Below, piece after piece: positions 43,578 to 52,702 of a stretch of DNA of 64,000 bases. The DNA is from Pedobacter suwonensis. Its GTDB lineage: Bacteria; Bacteroidota; Bacteroidia; Sphingobacteriales; Sphingobacteriaceae. Each line of letters begins with the position of its first letter. Within the stretch, counting starts at the first letter, position 1. A program made the position numbers and the translations under genes. Under the pieces are notes generated by a model, which saw only the letters and a list, made by a program, of their open reading frames with translations, was not told where the DNA came from and did not search any database. The DNA lies in contig NZ_FOJM01000003.1 of assembly GCF_900111825.1 (NCBI RefSeq), positions 368,531-432,530 of the forward strand. Direction: 5' to 3'.

Positions 43578-43784
43578 CTATTCAATTTCGTTCTCAACGA
43601 TGTATTCTATGGCTTTATTGAAATCTAACTTACTCACCAAAACATTTATTTCGCCAATATTATATGCCGAGAGCTGCTTATTTATCGTTACTGCGGGAAT
43701 ACCTGCTTCTGTTAATCCCTGTTTTAATACCTCTGCCGCAAAGGCATTGCTGGTGGTGTATACCTTAACCCAATTTTCGCTCAC
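43578..43784 (-). CDS. DUF2007 small protein
   Basis: The 68-residue protein matches DUF2007 (putative signal-transducing protein; NWVKVYTTSNAFAAEVLKQG, AGIPAVTINKQ, INVLVSKLDFNKA). It starts with GTG and its first 20 nt overlap the end of the CPBP protease gene. Short alpha-beta fold resembling half a PII domain; function unknown. Transcribed between the CPBP gene and cdsA. Confidence 0.85.
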   Translation of the reverse strand: MSENWVKVYTTSNAFAAEVLKQGLTEAGIPAVTINKQLSAYNIGEINVLVSKLDFNKAIEYIVENEIE

Positions 43785-44691
43785 GTGATGCGCTATCTTT
43801 AAAAAATTTAAACAAAGCTATGGTAATTATTGCACTAATTAAATACCCATACCAAGGAAAACCAATCGGTTCATCAGCTTTATCAAGTGGCATATGATGC
43901 TTTTGCATATAAAAAGCCGCGCAAACCGCATAAGCATTGTTTAAAAAGTGCGCAAACATGGCATACCAGATACTTCCGCTAAAATAATACAGGTAGCCAA
44001 AGCCTGCACCCAATAACATACGCGGCACAAAACCATAAAACTGGAAATGGATCGCACTGAAAATAATGGCAGCACTCCAAATGGCAATATGATGATTACC
44101 CAACATTTTTTGCAATGAACCTTGCAGCCCAGCCCTAAAAAAAAGCTCTTCACCAATAGCAGGCAACACGGCAATCATCACCAAGTTAACCACAAAATCC
44201 CAGTTACTCCTCACCGTAATCAGTTGAATGGTCATTTTCATGGCTTCCTGTTCCTTCATTTTCATCCAGTTTTCCAGTCCCTTTAAAAACTCAGGCAGTA
44301 CCATTTTTTGATTGACAACCGTTACCCACTCCATAATAGGCATACTCACCACCATAATGGCAAAAACCAGAACAAAAGGAAGAAAATTAGGCTTGTTAAA
44401 CCTATAAAACGTATTCGGTTTTTGTCCCTCTGTATACGCTAAAACAATAGGAGGCAAAATAAACATTCCTATAGAACTCGAAATCTGTATTATTTTTAAG
44501 GCTGTAATAAATTTAGGGTCACCGCTCATAATGGTTCCAAATTCGCCAAATATCGAAGTACCATAAAAAATTGCAACCACTACAAAGCCTAATAATGTGC
44601 ATATTACCGCACCTACAGCCCAGTAAACGCAAAGTAAAAATATCTGTAAAAGTGGGTGGCTGCGTTTGCGGATGGGTGTTACAAAACTCAT
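43765..44691 (-). CDS. CPBP-family intramembrane metalloprotease
   Basis: The 308-residue protein has about eight membrane segments and the CPBP (CAAX protease and bacteriocin-processing) motifs: EELFFRAGLQGSL near residue 180, FSAIHFQFYGF and AHFLNNAYA, giving the Glu-Glu, His and His/Asn metal ligands. Family members are related to Rce1. Substrate unknown. Overlaps the downstream DUF2007 gene by 20 nt and is divergent from the dihydrouridine synthase gene. Confidence 0.9.
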   Translation of the reverse strand: MSFVTPIRKRSHPLLQIFLLCVYWAVGAVICTLLGFVVVAIFYGTSIFGEFGTIMSGDPKFITALKIIQISSSIGMFILPPIVLAYTEGQKPNTFYRFNKPNFLPFVLVFAIMVVSMPIMEWVTVVNQKMVLPEFLKGLENWMKMKEQEAMKMTIQLITVRSNWDFVVNLVMIAVLPAIGEELFFRAGLQGSLQKMLGNHHIAIWSAAIIFSAIHFQFYGFVPRMLLGAGFGYLYYFSGSIWYAMFAHFLNNAYAVCAAFYMQKHHMPLDKADEPIGFPWYGYLISAIITIALFKFFKDSASRERKLG

Positions 44692-44697
44692 TATTTG

Positions 44698-44705
44698 TAC
44701 CTTTG
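44698..44705 (+). promoter_or_regulatory. promoter -7 box for the dus gene
   Basis: TACCTTTG matches TAnnTTTG exactly and lies 30 nt before the start codon at 44736. The -33 element is not clear. Confidence 0.5.
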
Positions 44706-44735
44706 TATGTTTTTATTAATCGTTGAAGATAGAAA

Positions 44736-45743
44736 ATGTCTGTAAAGATAGGAAATATAGATTTAGGTGAGTTCCCGTTATTGCTGGCTCCAATGGAGGA
44801 TGTAAGTGATCCACCGTTCCGTTATGTATGCAAAAAAAACGGTGCAGATATGATGTATACCGAATTCATCTCTTCGGAAGGCTTAATCCGGGACGCTGCA
44901 AAAAGCCTGCAAAAATTGGATATTTTCGAATATGAGCGACCAATTGGCATCCAGATTTTTGGTGGCGATATCGAACACATGCGTGAGGCGTCAGAAATTG
45001 CTTCTGCAGCAGGTCCCGATCTGGTTGACATCAACTATGGTTGTCCCGTAAAAAATGTAGTTTGCAAAGGTGCAGGATCAAGTTTGCTTCAGGATATTGA
45101 TAAAATGGTAAAAATGACTGATGCGGTGGTTAAAGCTTCGCATTTACCTGTTACCGTAAAAACCCGCTTGGGTTGGGACGACAATACCAAAAATGTTTAT
45201 GAAGTAGCCGAAAGGCTTCAGGATGTGGGTATCCAGGCGCTAACCATTCATGGCCGCACCAGGGCACAGTTATATAAGGGAGAGGCCGATTGGAGTTTAA
45301 TCCGTGAAATTAAACGTAATCCGCGCATTAAAATACCGATTTTTGGTAACGGTGATGTAGATAGTCCTGAAAAAGCAGCCAATTGGCGCATGGAATATGA
45401 GGTAGATGGTATTATGATCGGTCGTGCCGCAATTGGTTATCCATGGATTTTCCGCGAAGTAAAACACTTCTTCAAAACCGGAAAACACCTGGCCGGACCA
45501 ACCATAGAAGAAAGAATTGAAGTTTGCCGTACACACCTGGATAAATCGCTGGAGTGGAAAGGTCCTAAAACCGGTATTTTCGAAATGCGTCGCCATTATG
45601 CCAACTATTTTAAAGGCCTGCCAGATTTTAAACCGTATCGCATGCGATTGGTTGCTGAATCAGATATCAGCAACATTTACAGCATTTTAGAAGAAGTGGC
45701 AGAAAAATTTGCCAACTATGATGCTACCAGTGTACTGGCTTGA
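44736..45743 (+). CDS. dusB: tRNA-dihydrouridine synthase (DusB-like)
   Basis: The 335-residue flavoenzyme reduces uridines in the tRNA D-loop. Typical segments are LAPMEDVSDPPFRYVCKKNG, VDINYGCPVKNVVCKGAG with the catalytic Cys, LTIHGRTRAQLYKGEADW, IFGNGDVDSPE and IMIGRAAIGYPWIF. Length and motifs fit the bacterial DusB group; the exact uridine is inferred from family. The apaG gene follows after 34 nt. Confidence 0.92.
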   Translation: MSVKIGNIDLGEFPLLLAPMEDVSDPPFRYVCKKNGADMMYTEFISSEGLIRDAAKSLQKLDIFEYERPIGIQIFGGDIEHMREASEIASAAGPDLVDINYGCPVKNVVCKGAGSSLLQDIDKMVKMTDAVVKASHLPVTVKTRLGWDDNTKNVYEVAERLQDVGIQALTIHGRTRAQLYKGEADWSLIREIKRNPRIKIPIFGNGDVDSPEKAANWRMEYEVDGIMIGRAAIGYPWIFREVKHFFKTGKHLAGPTIEERIEVCRTHLDKSLEWKGPKTGIFEMRRHYANYFKGLPDFKPYRMRLVAESDISNIYSILEEVAEKFANYDATSVLA

Positions 45744-45777
45744 TTTTTGAAAGTTTTTTCTTACATTCGTTATTATC

Positions 45778-46164
45778 ATGGTTACAGCAATTACAGATGG
45801 TGTTAAGGTTTCGGTAGAAACCGTCTACCAGCCAGAATATTCAAATCCGGCGAACGAACATTATATGTTTGCCTATCGCGTAGAAATTTCAAATCTCTCT
45901 GATTATGCTGTCCAGTTAATGCGCCGCCAGTGGTTGATTTTCGATTCGAACTCAAGCCGTAGAGAAGTAGAAGGTGAAGGTGTTGTAGGTCTACAACCAA
46001 TTATCCAACCTGGCGAAACGCATGTGTACGTTTCAGGTTGTAACCTCAAAACCGATATGGGCAGCATGAAAGGCACTTACCTGATGAAACGCGATATAGA
46101 TGGCTCTGAATTTGATGTTGACATCCCAGAATTTCAATTGGTAGCCCCTTATAGGTTAAACTAA
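45778..46164 (+). CDS. apaG: ApaG protein
   Basis: The 128-residue protein is a single ApaG/FN3-like beta-sandwich (VSVETVYQPEYSNPANEHYM, GVVGLQPIIQPGETHVYVSG). ApaG has been linked to Co2+/Mg2+ handling in enterics, and the same fold occurs in F-box proteins; its biochemical role in bacteria is still unclear. Probably cotranscribed with the dus gene. Confidence 0.93.
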   Translation: MVTAITDGVKVSVETVYQPEYSNPANEHYMFAYRVEISNLSDYAVQLMRRQWLIFDSNSSRREVEGEGVVGLQPIIQPGETHVYVSGCNLKTDMGSMKGTYLMKRDIDGSEFDVDIPEFQLVAPYRLN

Positions 46165-46375
46165 TCTCTTATTTACTCTTGTCACCCATGGAATAGTCGA
46201 ACGGCTAGACCAAAATTCATTTTAGAAAAGCATATTCAGTATTCCATTTTACTAATTATTCCTGCTTTTTTGCTCCAAGTACTCTCCACGCTTTGAGCTT
46301 TTACATCAAAAAAAAAGGCTTAGGTTATCTATGCACCCTGCAACCCCAAATAGTACAAGCTACCGTGCCACCTAA

Positions 46376-46466
46376 ACCTGATCAGAGCGAAATGCCGATA
46401 TTTTCATCGGCAGAAGCGGGAGCGGGACCGAAGTTTTCCCATTATCATAAAACCTGCTTTCCAAAT
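46376..46466. repeat. structured intergenic repeat, family A copy 2
   Basis: The 537-nt space between convergent apaG and the zinc peptidase gene (46165-46701) holds this copy and one terminator; nothing else is seen. The hairpin GCCGAT-N6-ATCGGC (46394-46411) replaces CCCGAT/ATCGGG of copy 1, a compensatory exchange. The blocks CCACCTAAACCTGAT just before, AGCGGGAGC, CATTATCA and TGCTTTCCAAA follow the same order as in copy 1. Confidence 0.65.
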
Positions 46467-46643
46467 AGATATTTTAAATATAGTCATCACCTGGTCTGAT
46501 AGATACCGCATTTCAATCAGGTTTATTTAGTTGGAAAGATTCTGACCACGTAATCGCTACAAGACAATTTAAAATACTACCTCTACTTGTAAAACAAATC
46601 CGATGGCTATCAGATCAGCATGACAATCGGCTTAAATTAATAA

Positions 46644-46674
46644 ACAAAAACGGCCTGGATCATTATCCTGGCCG
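46644..46674 (-). terminator. intrinsic terminator after the zinc metallopeptidase gene
   Basis: On the minus strand CGGCCAGGAT and ATCCAGGCCG pair except for one A-A mismatch, with loop AATG, followed by TTTTTG. Confidence 0.8.
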
Positions 46675-46701
46675 CGTTGTATTTTTCATATTCAATATTC
46701 C

Positions 46702-47418
46702 CTAATCCCTGCTCCGTCCAAAAAGCATTGATGCGTAATATAATAAATTGGCTAATGCACCCACAGCCGCAACCACGTAAGTCATAGCTGCCCACCAAAG
46801 TGCATCTTTGGCCTGCGCATTTTCTTCCTGTGTTTGCATCACACCATTATTGTTTCTTAGCCAGGCTAAGGCCCGGTTGCTGGCATCAAATTCAACAGGT
46901 AGGGTAACGATACTAAATACGGTTACTAATGCTAAACCCACTACACCAATCGCCAAAACAATCGGGTTTCCGGTAAAACCTATTAACAATACACCTATTA
47001 ATAATACCCACTGCAAAAGATTAGATGATATGCTCACTACCGGCACCATGCTGCTTCTTAACTGCAACCAGTTATATGATTTCGCCTGTTGCACCGCATG
47101 ACCACATTCGTGAGCCGCTACCGCTGCAGCTGCTACGCTACGACTATAGTATACATCAGTACTTAAATTAACGGTTTTATCTGACGGATTGTAATGATCT
47201 GTTAATTGTCCCTCGGTACTCATCACCTTCACATCGTATATTCCATTATCATGCAGCATTCTTTCTGCTACCTCTTTGCCCGATAAACCAGAGCTTAATT
47301 GCATTTCAGCATACTTAGAAAACTTGTTTCTAAATCGCCATTGTACAAACATGCTCAGCAATAATACCGGGATGATTAATATTAAATAAACTCCCATTTT
47401 CTTATGTATGTTTTTCAT
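46702..47418 (-). CDS. YugP-type membrane zinc metallopeptidase
   Basis: The 238-residue protein matches the neutral zinc metallopeptidase family of YugP. The zinc motif is AAHECGHAVQQAKSYNWLQL near residue 102 (HExxH). There is an N-terminal membrane segment and three more after the motif, with LPVEFDASNRAL near 175 supplying the likely third ligand region. Substrate unknown; a role in membrane protein quality control is only a guess. Confidence 0.88.
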   Translation of the reverse strand: MKNIHKKMGVYLILIIPVLLLSMFVQWRFRNKFSKYAEMQLSSGLSGKEVAERMLHDNGIYDVKVMSTEGQLTDHYNPSDKTVNLSTDVYYSRSVAAAAVAAHECGHAVQQAKSYNWLQLRSSMVPVVSISSNLLQWVLLIGVLLIGFTGNPIVLAIGVVGLALVTVFSIVTLPVEFDASNRALAWLRNNNGVMQTQEENAQAKDALWWAAMTYVVAAVGALANLLYYASMLFGRSRD

Positions 47419-47480
47419 TTAGCCTATATCAAAAAGCGTTCCCATATTATTTAAAATTTAAAAAACAGTACATTTATGTT

Positions 47481-48620
47481 ATGCCAAACGAACTTTCATA
47501 CTGGGAAAAAGAATCATTTTTTTGTAATTATGATGCGATTGTAATTGGCAGTGGAATAGTAGGATTAAATGCCGCCATTCACCTTAAAAAAACAGTTCCT
47601 TCGTTAAGGATAGTCATACTTGAAAAGGGATTTTTACCTACCGGTGCAAGCACAAAAAATGCTGGTTTCGCCTGCTTTGGAAGCATTTCTGAACTAACTG
47701 AGCAAGAGAAAAGGATGGGTAGCGAACGACTTGCAATGCTCATCGAAAAACGGTGGAAAGGTCTGCTTAAACTACGTTATTTGTTGGGCGATAATACCAT
47801 TGATTATCAATGCCTGGGCGGATATGAACTATTTAAAAAAGAAGATCATTCTTTAGCTGAATTAGGTGTATCCAAAATTGAACATTTTAACCTTTTGGTT
47901 AATGATATTGTCGGATCCAATGCTTTTCGTGTAAACAATAAAAAAATCAGTTTATCTGGTTTCGAAGGGGTAAGTACTTTAATCGAAAATAAATATGAAG
48001 CCCAGATTGATAGTGGTAAAATGATGTACGCTTTGATTCAATATGCACAACAACTAGGCATTGGTATTTTTAATAATTGTACTGTAGACCGGATTGAAGA
48101 AGAATCAAAAGGTTTTTGCCTGATTACCAAAAATGGAAATTTTTCTTGTAAACAATTGATTCTTACAACCAATGCCTTTATCAAAGATCTGTACCCTGAT
48201 GTGGATATCAACCCAGGTCGCGGTCAGGTTTTAATAACTAAACCGATAAAAGATCTAAAGATTGCGGGTACTTTCCATTATGATAAAGGTTATTACTATT
48301 TCCGGAATATAAATAACAGAATTTTATTGGGTGGTGGTAGAAATATTGATTTCAAAGCCGAACAAACTACTACTTTTGGCCACACCGAACCAGTGCAATC
48401 TGCGCTTGAGCATCTGCTAAAAAAAGTAATCTTACCAACCACTAAATATGAAATTGATTACCGCTGGAGTGGGATTATGGCTTTTGGTAAAACACTTGAA
48501 CCGCATATAGAAGAAATCCGTCCAAATGTATTTTGTGCAACCAGGTGTAATGGTATGGGCGTTGCTATTGGCTCGCAAACCGGAGAAGATGTGGCGAATT
48601 TGTTGTTAAATAAACTATAG
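47481..48620 (+). CDS. FAD-dependent oxidoreductase, DAO family
   Basis: The 379-residue flavoenzyme has a dinucleotide-binding motif VIGSGIVGLNAAIHL near residue 20 and the DAO layout (FLPTGASTKNAGFACFGSIS, NPGRGQVLITKPI, DYRWSGIMAFGKTLEPHIEE, GMGVAIGSQTGEDVANLLL). It oxidises a primary or secondary amine, probably an amino acid; the substrate cannot be read from sequence. The gene stands alone. Confidence 0.88.
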   Translation: MPNELSYWEKESFFCNYDAIVIGSGIVGLNAAIHLKKTVPSLRIVILEKGFLPTGASTKNAGFACFGSISELTEQEKRMGSERLAMLIEKRWKGLLKLRYLLGDNTIDYQCLGGYELFKKEDHSLAELGVSKIEHFNLLVNDIVGSNAFRVNNKKISLSGFEGVSTLIENKYEAQIDSGKMMYALIQYAQQLGIGIFNNCTVDRIEEESKGFCLITKNGNFSCKQLILTTNAFIKDLYPDVDINPGRGQVLITKPIKDLKIAGTFHYDKGYYYFRNINNRILLGGGRNIDFKAEQTTTFGHTEPVQSALEHLLKKVILPTTKYEIDYRWSGIMAFGKTLEPHIEEIRPNVFCATRCNGMGVAIGSQTGEDVANLLLNKL

Positions 48621-48702
48621 CAGTTCTTTTACCACAGAGAACAAAGAGGAAAGCACAGAGGGCGCAGAGTTTGGTTTTCTTTAAAGATGCTTTAAGATTC
48701 AT

Positions 48703-48803
48703 CATCATTACGAGGAGGAACGACGAAGCAATCTTACAGCGGTCGATGATAGCCCTGGGCATAAGATTGCTTCGTAGGCTGAAAAGCCTTCTCTCAATGA
48801 CGA
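48703..48803. repeat. palindromic intergenic repeat, family 1 (inverse order)
   Basis: Inner arms ACGAAGCAATCTTA (48723-48736) and TAAGATTGCTTCGT (48762-48775) are exact complements. The left end is TCATTACGAGGAGGAACG and the right end GGCTGAAAAGCCTTCTCTC then AATGACGA. Compared with the copy at 34.4 kb the two ends are exchanged, so the elements lie in opposite orientation. Confidence 0.75.
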
Positions 48804-48847
48804 CACCATTCGGCTTCGCTATACGCTACCCCCTAAACGCTTATCGC

Positions 48848-49687
48848 CTATTTAAACACCACCGTTTTGTTTCCACTCACAAAAACCCGGTCTTCAAAAA
48901 TAAGTTCCAAAGCCTCCAATAATACTTTTTTTTCTATCTCCTTACCGGCATGCACCATTTCCTTCACACCAAAATTATGGTCTACATGATTGGTATGCTG
49001 CGCAATAATAGGCCCTTCATCTAAATTATCGGTAACAAAATGTGCGGTAGCACCAATAATTTTCACCCCGCGCTCAAAAGCCTGCCGATAAGGATTGGCA
49101 CCTATAAAAGCAGGCAAAAAGGAGTGATGGATGTTGATGATTTTACCTGCATAATCGTTTACAAAATCAGCTGAAAGAATTCGCATAAACTTAGCCAATA
49201 CCAGGTAGTCTACCTCAAACTGATTAATGATCGTTTTTACTTCAGCTTCAAAGTCACTTTTATCTTTATTATTATGATCTACATAAAAATAGGGAATCCC
49301 CAGTTTCCCGGTAAAATCTTTAAGGCTTTCGTAGTTACCAATTACACATTGAACATTTGCCCCTAAAGTTTTAAAGTGATTTTTAATCAGTATTTCTGCC
49401 AAACAATGATACTCTTTAGTCACCAGAACAGCGATCTGTTTTTCCTGTTTGGTAATTAGATTTACCTCAGCCGCATGTGGTAAATTTTCCAACAGTTTTT
49501 CCTTTAATTTTTCAGGATTTTCCAGATTTCCGGTACAGGCAATTCTTGTAAAAAATGCTTTATTGGCTTCATCTACAAATTCGCGCATGGCAATGATATT
49601 CAGTTGATGCGCAGACAGCACACGGGTAATATGGGTAACCAAACCCACTTGATCTCGACAGGAAATAAGGACAGTTAAAGCGTTCAT
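48848..49687 (-). CDS. purU: formyltetrahydrofolate deformylase
   Basis: The 279-residue enzyme hydrolyses 10-formyl-THF to formate and THF, balancing one-carbon units with purine and glycine synthesis. It has an N-terminal ACT domain (LTVLISCRDQVGLVTHITRV) and a formyltransferase-like catalytic domain with IINIHHSFLPAFIGANPYRQ and GATAHFVTDNLDEGPII. The start at 49687 (MNALTVLIS) is preferred over one 7 codons upstream. Confidence 0.93.
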   Translation of the reverse strand: MNALTVLISCRDQVGLVTHITRVLSAHQLNIIAMREFVDEANKAFFTRIACTGNLENPEKLKEKLLENLPHAAEVNLITKQEKQIAVLVTKEYHCLAEILIKNHFKTLGANVQCVIGNYESLKDFTGKLGIPYFYVDHNNKDKSDFEAEVKTIINQFEVDYLVLAKFMRILSADFVNDYAGKIINIHHSFLPAFIGANPYRQAFERGVKIIGATAHFVTDNLDEGPIIAQHTNHVDHNFGVKEMVHAGKEIEKKVLLEALELIFEDRVFVSGNKTVVFK

Positions 49688-49805
49688 TTTTAAAATACTA
49701 ATATCCAATTATAAATAATTTTTACGGTTTTTTACGGTTAAAACTGACTAATTTCTTTTGGTATATCTATTTTAAATCTACATTTTTGCTAAAATTCTTA
49801 TCATT

Positions 49806-51191
49806 ATGGAGATCGCTGGTATTGCTTTGCTAATTGTAATTTTAATTGTCCTGGTTATTTTATTACTAAAGAAACCTCAGGCTTCAATCCCCATCGTTTC
49901 GTTAGAAGATTTTGAAAGGACAAAAAGTGAAAATGAAACCTTAAAAATAAGATTAGCCAAAGCGGACGAACGTGTTTCTAACTTATCTGCAGAAAAAGAG
50001 CATATTACCCTTTTGCTTAAAGATGAACAACGGCGTTTAATTGATGAGTTACAGGCGGAGCGCGACCGGCTTGCAGATGCCAACCGTGAGCTCGAAAGTA
50101 CGAGATCATTTTACCTGGCCGAGAAAGAAAAGTTAGCAGAACAAAAATTAAGTTATGAGCAGTCGCAACAAAAACTGAATAAAGATTTCGAACTGATTGC
50201 CAATAAAATTCTGGAGGAAAAATCGACCAAATTTATCGAGCAGAACAGGACCAATCTGGATATTATCCTTAATCCTTTGAAAGAAAATATCAAGGCTTTT
50301 GAAGATAAGGTAGAAAAGGTTTATAAAGCAGAATCTGATGAAAGAAATATACTCAAAGGTGTAATTTCGGAACTGCAGATTCAAAGTAAACTTATTCAGG
50401 AAGACGCCAATAATTTAACCAAAGCGCTAAAAGGCGATAGTAAAAAACAGGGCAATTGGGGCGAAATTATATTGGAAAAGGTTTTGGAGCGGTCTGGTTT
50501 GGTCCGGGATCAGGAATACCGTATCCAGGCTTCGCATGCATCAGCCGAAGGCAGCCGTTACCAGCCAGATGTGGTAATAGACCTTCCAGACGATAAGCAC
50601 CTCGTTGTTGATGCTAAAGTAAGTTTAGTTGCTTATGAGCGCTCCGTATCTGCAGATACGGATGAAGAGCGTGAAGGCTATGTAAAGCAGCACCTGGCCT
50701 CAATTAAGAACCATATTCAGGAACTTTCATCAAAAAACTACCAGGATTTATATAAAATTAATTCTCCGGACTTTGTTTTATTGTTTGTACCCATCGAATC
50801 TTCTTTTAGCATTGCAGTACAAAAAGATGCCGAACTGTTCAATTTCGCCTGGGACAGGAGGGTGGTAATCGTAAGTCCATCTACTTTGCTGGCTACTTTG
50901 CGCACTATAGCCAGTATATGGAAACAGGAACGTCAAAACCGGAACGTAATGGAGATTGCCCGTTTAAGCGGCAGCATGTATGATAAGTTTGTAGGCTTTA
51001 TTGCCGACATGGAGAACATTGGAAAACATATTAAAAATGGACAGGACGCCTACGATAAAGCCATTAATAAATTGTCAGCAGGTACAGGAAATTTAACCAA
51101 TACTTCAGAAAAGATAAAAAAATTGGGTGCAAAGACTTCGAAACAGATTGATACAAAGTATTTGGATTTGAATGAAATACAGGATTTATAA
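49806..51191 (+). CDS. rmuC: DNA recombination protein RmuC
   Basis: The 461-residue protein has an N-terminal membrane helix (about 2-21), a long coiled coil (about 30-130) and the RmuC nuclease-like domain (KQGNWGEIILEKVLERSGL, VVIDLPDDKHLVVDAKVSL, FAWDRRVVIVSPSTLLATLR). RmuC limits inversion at short inverted repeats in E. coli; its restriction-like fold suggests a nuclease. Given the many palindromes in this genome its activity could be relevant, but that is speculation. Confidence 0.93.
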   Translation: MEIAGIALLIVILIVLVILLLKKPQASIPIVSLEDFERTKSENETLKIRLAKADERVSNLSAEKEHITLLLKDEQRRLIDELQAERDRLADANRELESTRSFYLAEKEKLAEQKLSYEQSQQKLNKDFELIANKILEEKSTKFIEQNRTNLDIILNPLKENIKAFEDKVEKVYKAESDERNILKGVISELQIQSKLIQEDANNLTKALKGDSKKQGNWGEIILEKVLERSGLVRDQEYRIQASHASAEGSRYQPDVVIDLPDDKHLVVDAKVSLVAYERSVSADTDEEREGYVKQHLASIKNHIQELSSKNYQDLYKINSPDFVLLFVPIESSFSIAVQKDAELFNFAWDRRVVIVSPSTLLATLRTIASIWKQERQNRNVMEIARLSGSMYDKFVGFIADMENIGKHIKNGQDAYDKAINKLSAGTGNLTNTSEKIKKLGAKTSKQIDTKYLDLNEIQDL

Positions 51192-51427
51192 CTTTTATAG
51201 TTATGACTCAAGGCCTCTGGATTTTTCGGGAAAAATACTTAAAAGGTAAAACTTGCAAATTTAGTGATTTTTTCTGATAGCCTTAGGACGATTTTTTTTC
51301 TTTTTTTTTCAGTGAATAGAATACATTTATTTTGCCTATAAGCAATATAGACGGCTTTACAACAAAAAAGTAGATGTAGCTGAGAACGTTTTATATTTTC
51401 TTAGCAGTATCGACTAAAAAGTAAAAT

Positions 51428-51511
51428 CGTCATCTCGAATGGAACGCAGTGGAATGGAGAGATCTGCTAATATAGATTTCTCAACTACGTTACACTTCGC
51501 TCGAAATGACG
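51428..51511. repeat. palindromic intergenic repeat, family 2
   Basis: The 51192-51533 gap holds this element; the rest is AT-rich and shows nothing else. The ends CGTCATCTCGA and TCGAAATGACG are complementary with one mismatch. Inside, GGAATGGAGAGATCTGC pairs loosely with ATAGATTTCTC. Confidence 0.65.
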
Positions 51512-51533
51512 ACTTACTGTTTATTGATAAATA

Positions 51534-52574
51534 TTATTTCTTAAAAGCATTCCAGCCCTGGGCTTTCAGCTCGTGCACATTATTTGATTTGGACACCATT
51601 TTGCAACCCGAATTTTTATCCGTTACATGTCCGATTACCGTAATATCTACATCATGTTTGAGTTTTTTGTAATCATCCTGGCTAATGGTAAATAACAATT
51701 CATAATCTTCACCACCACTTAGCGCACAAACAGTTGGATCAATACCCAATTCGCGTGCAGTTTCATAAGTCATTGGATCTAAAGGAATTTTCTCTTCATA
51801 AATGGTCATCCCTTTATCTGATTGTTCGGCCAGATGCAGAATTTCTGAAGCTAAACCATCTGATACATCGATCATAGCGGTTGGTTTTATATTCATTTCA
51901 TCTAAAAGCGCAACAATATCCATCCTGGCTTCAGGCTTCAGTTGTCGTTCGATGATATAATCCTTTCCTTCTAAATCCGGCTGGATCTGCGGATTTTCAA
52001 GATAGATCAATTTCTCTCTTTCTAAAATCTGCAGGCCTAAATAGGCTCCGCCCAAATCGCCTGAAACGCATAACAAATCATGTTCCTGTGCGCCATTTCT
52101 GTACACCACTTTATCTGCATCGGCATAACCAATACTGGTAATACTGATCACCAAACCTTGCTTACTTGATGAAGTATCACCTCCTATCAAATCGATATTG
52201 TATTTATTGCAGGCCAGTTCAATGCCTTTATAAATTTCTTCAACGGCTTCTAACGGAAATTTGCTCGACAAACCCAGCGAAACGGTAATCTGACTTGCCT
52301 TTCCATTCATGGCATAAATATCACTCAGGTTTACCTGTACGGCCTTATAACCCAAATGCATTAACGGCACGTAAGCCAAATCAAAGTGGATTCCTTCCAA
52401 TAATAAATCGGTCGAAATTAAAGTCTGTTTACCTCTTGCATCCAGTACTGCAGCATCATCGCCAACTCCTTTTACCGAATAATCGTTTTTAATTTTAAAA
52501 TTAGTTGTCAGGTGTTTAATTAAGCCGAATTCACCTAATTCATTAATATCTGTGCGTTCTTTATTTTCAAACAT
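51534..52574 (-). CDS. thiL: thiamine-monophosphate kinase
   Basis: The 346-residue enzyme phosphorylates thiamine phosphate to the diphosphate. It matches the AIR-synthase-like ThiL family: IKNDYSVKGVGDDAAVLDAR (Mg-binding GDD), ISTDLLLEGIHFDLAY, GGDTSSSKQGLVISIT, ISVSDGLAS-type segment (MIDVSDGLASEILHLA) and ALSGGEDYELLFTI. No other thiamine genes adjoin it. Confidence 0.94.
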   Translation of the reverse strand: MFENKERTDINELGEFGLIKHLTTNFKIKNDYSVKGVGDDAAVLDARGKQTLISTDLLLEGIHFDLAYVPLMHLGYKAVQVNLSDIYAMNGKASQITVSLGLSSKFPLEAVEEIYKGIELACNKYNIDLIGGDTSSSKQGLVISITSIGYADADKVVYRNGAQEHDLLCVSGDLGGAYLGLQILEREKLIYLENPQIQPDLEGKDYIIERQLKPEARMDIVALLDEMNIKPTAMIDVSDGLASEILHLAEQSDKGMTIYEEKIPLDPMTYETARELGIDPTVCALSGGEDYELLFTISQDDYKKLKHDVDITVIGHVTDKNSGCKMVSKSNNVHELKAQGWNAFKK

Positions 52575-52621
52575 AACTTATACTTAAGGACAAAGCCTCA
52601 TTTTATTTTTAAAATTTTAAT

Positions 52622-52702
52622 TGTCATTCTGAGCACAGCGAAGAATCTTTACCTTAAATCAGGTGCTTCATAGTTGAAGATCCTTCCTTCGTCAGGATGA
52701 CA
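52622..52702. repeat. palindromic intergenic repeat, family 3
   Basis: TGTCATTCTGAGCACAGCGA and CCTTCGTCAGGATGACAG are the two ends, with CGAAGAATCTTT and GAAGATCCTTC inside. It is between the two minus-strand genes thiL and the symporter gene. Confidence 0.65.

Noticed and set aside
46293..46499. Short open frame in the gap after apaG
   Set aside because: It crosses the structured repeat element; composition is not protein-like.
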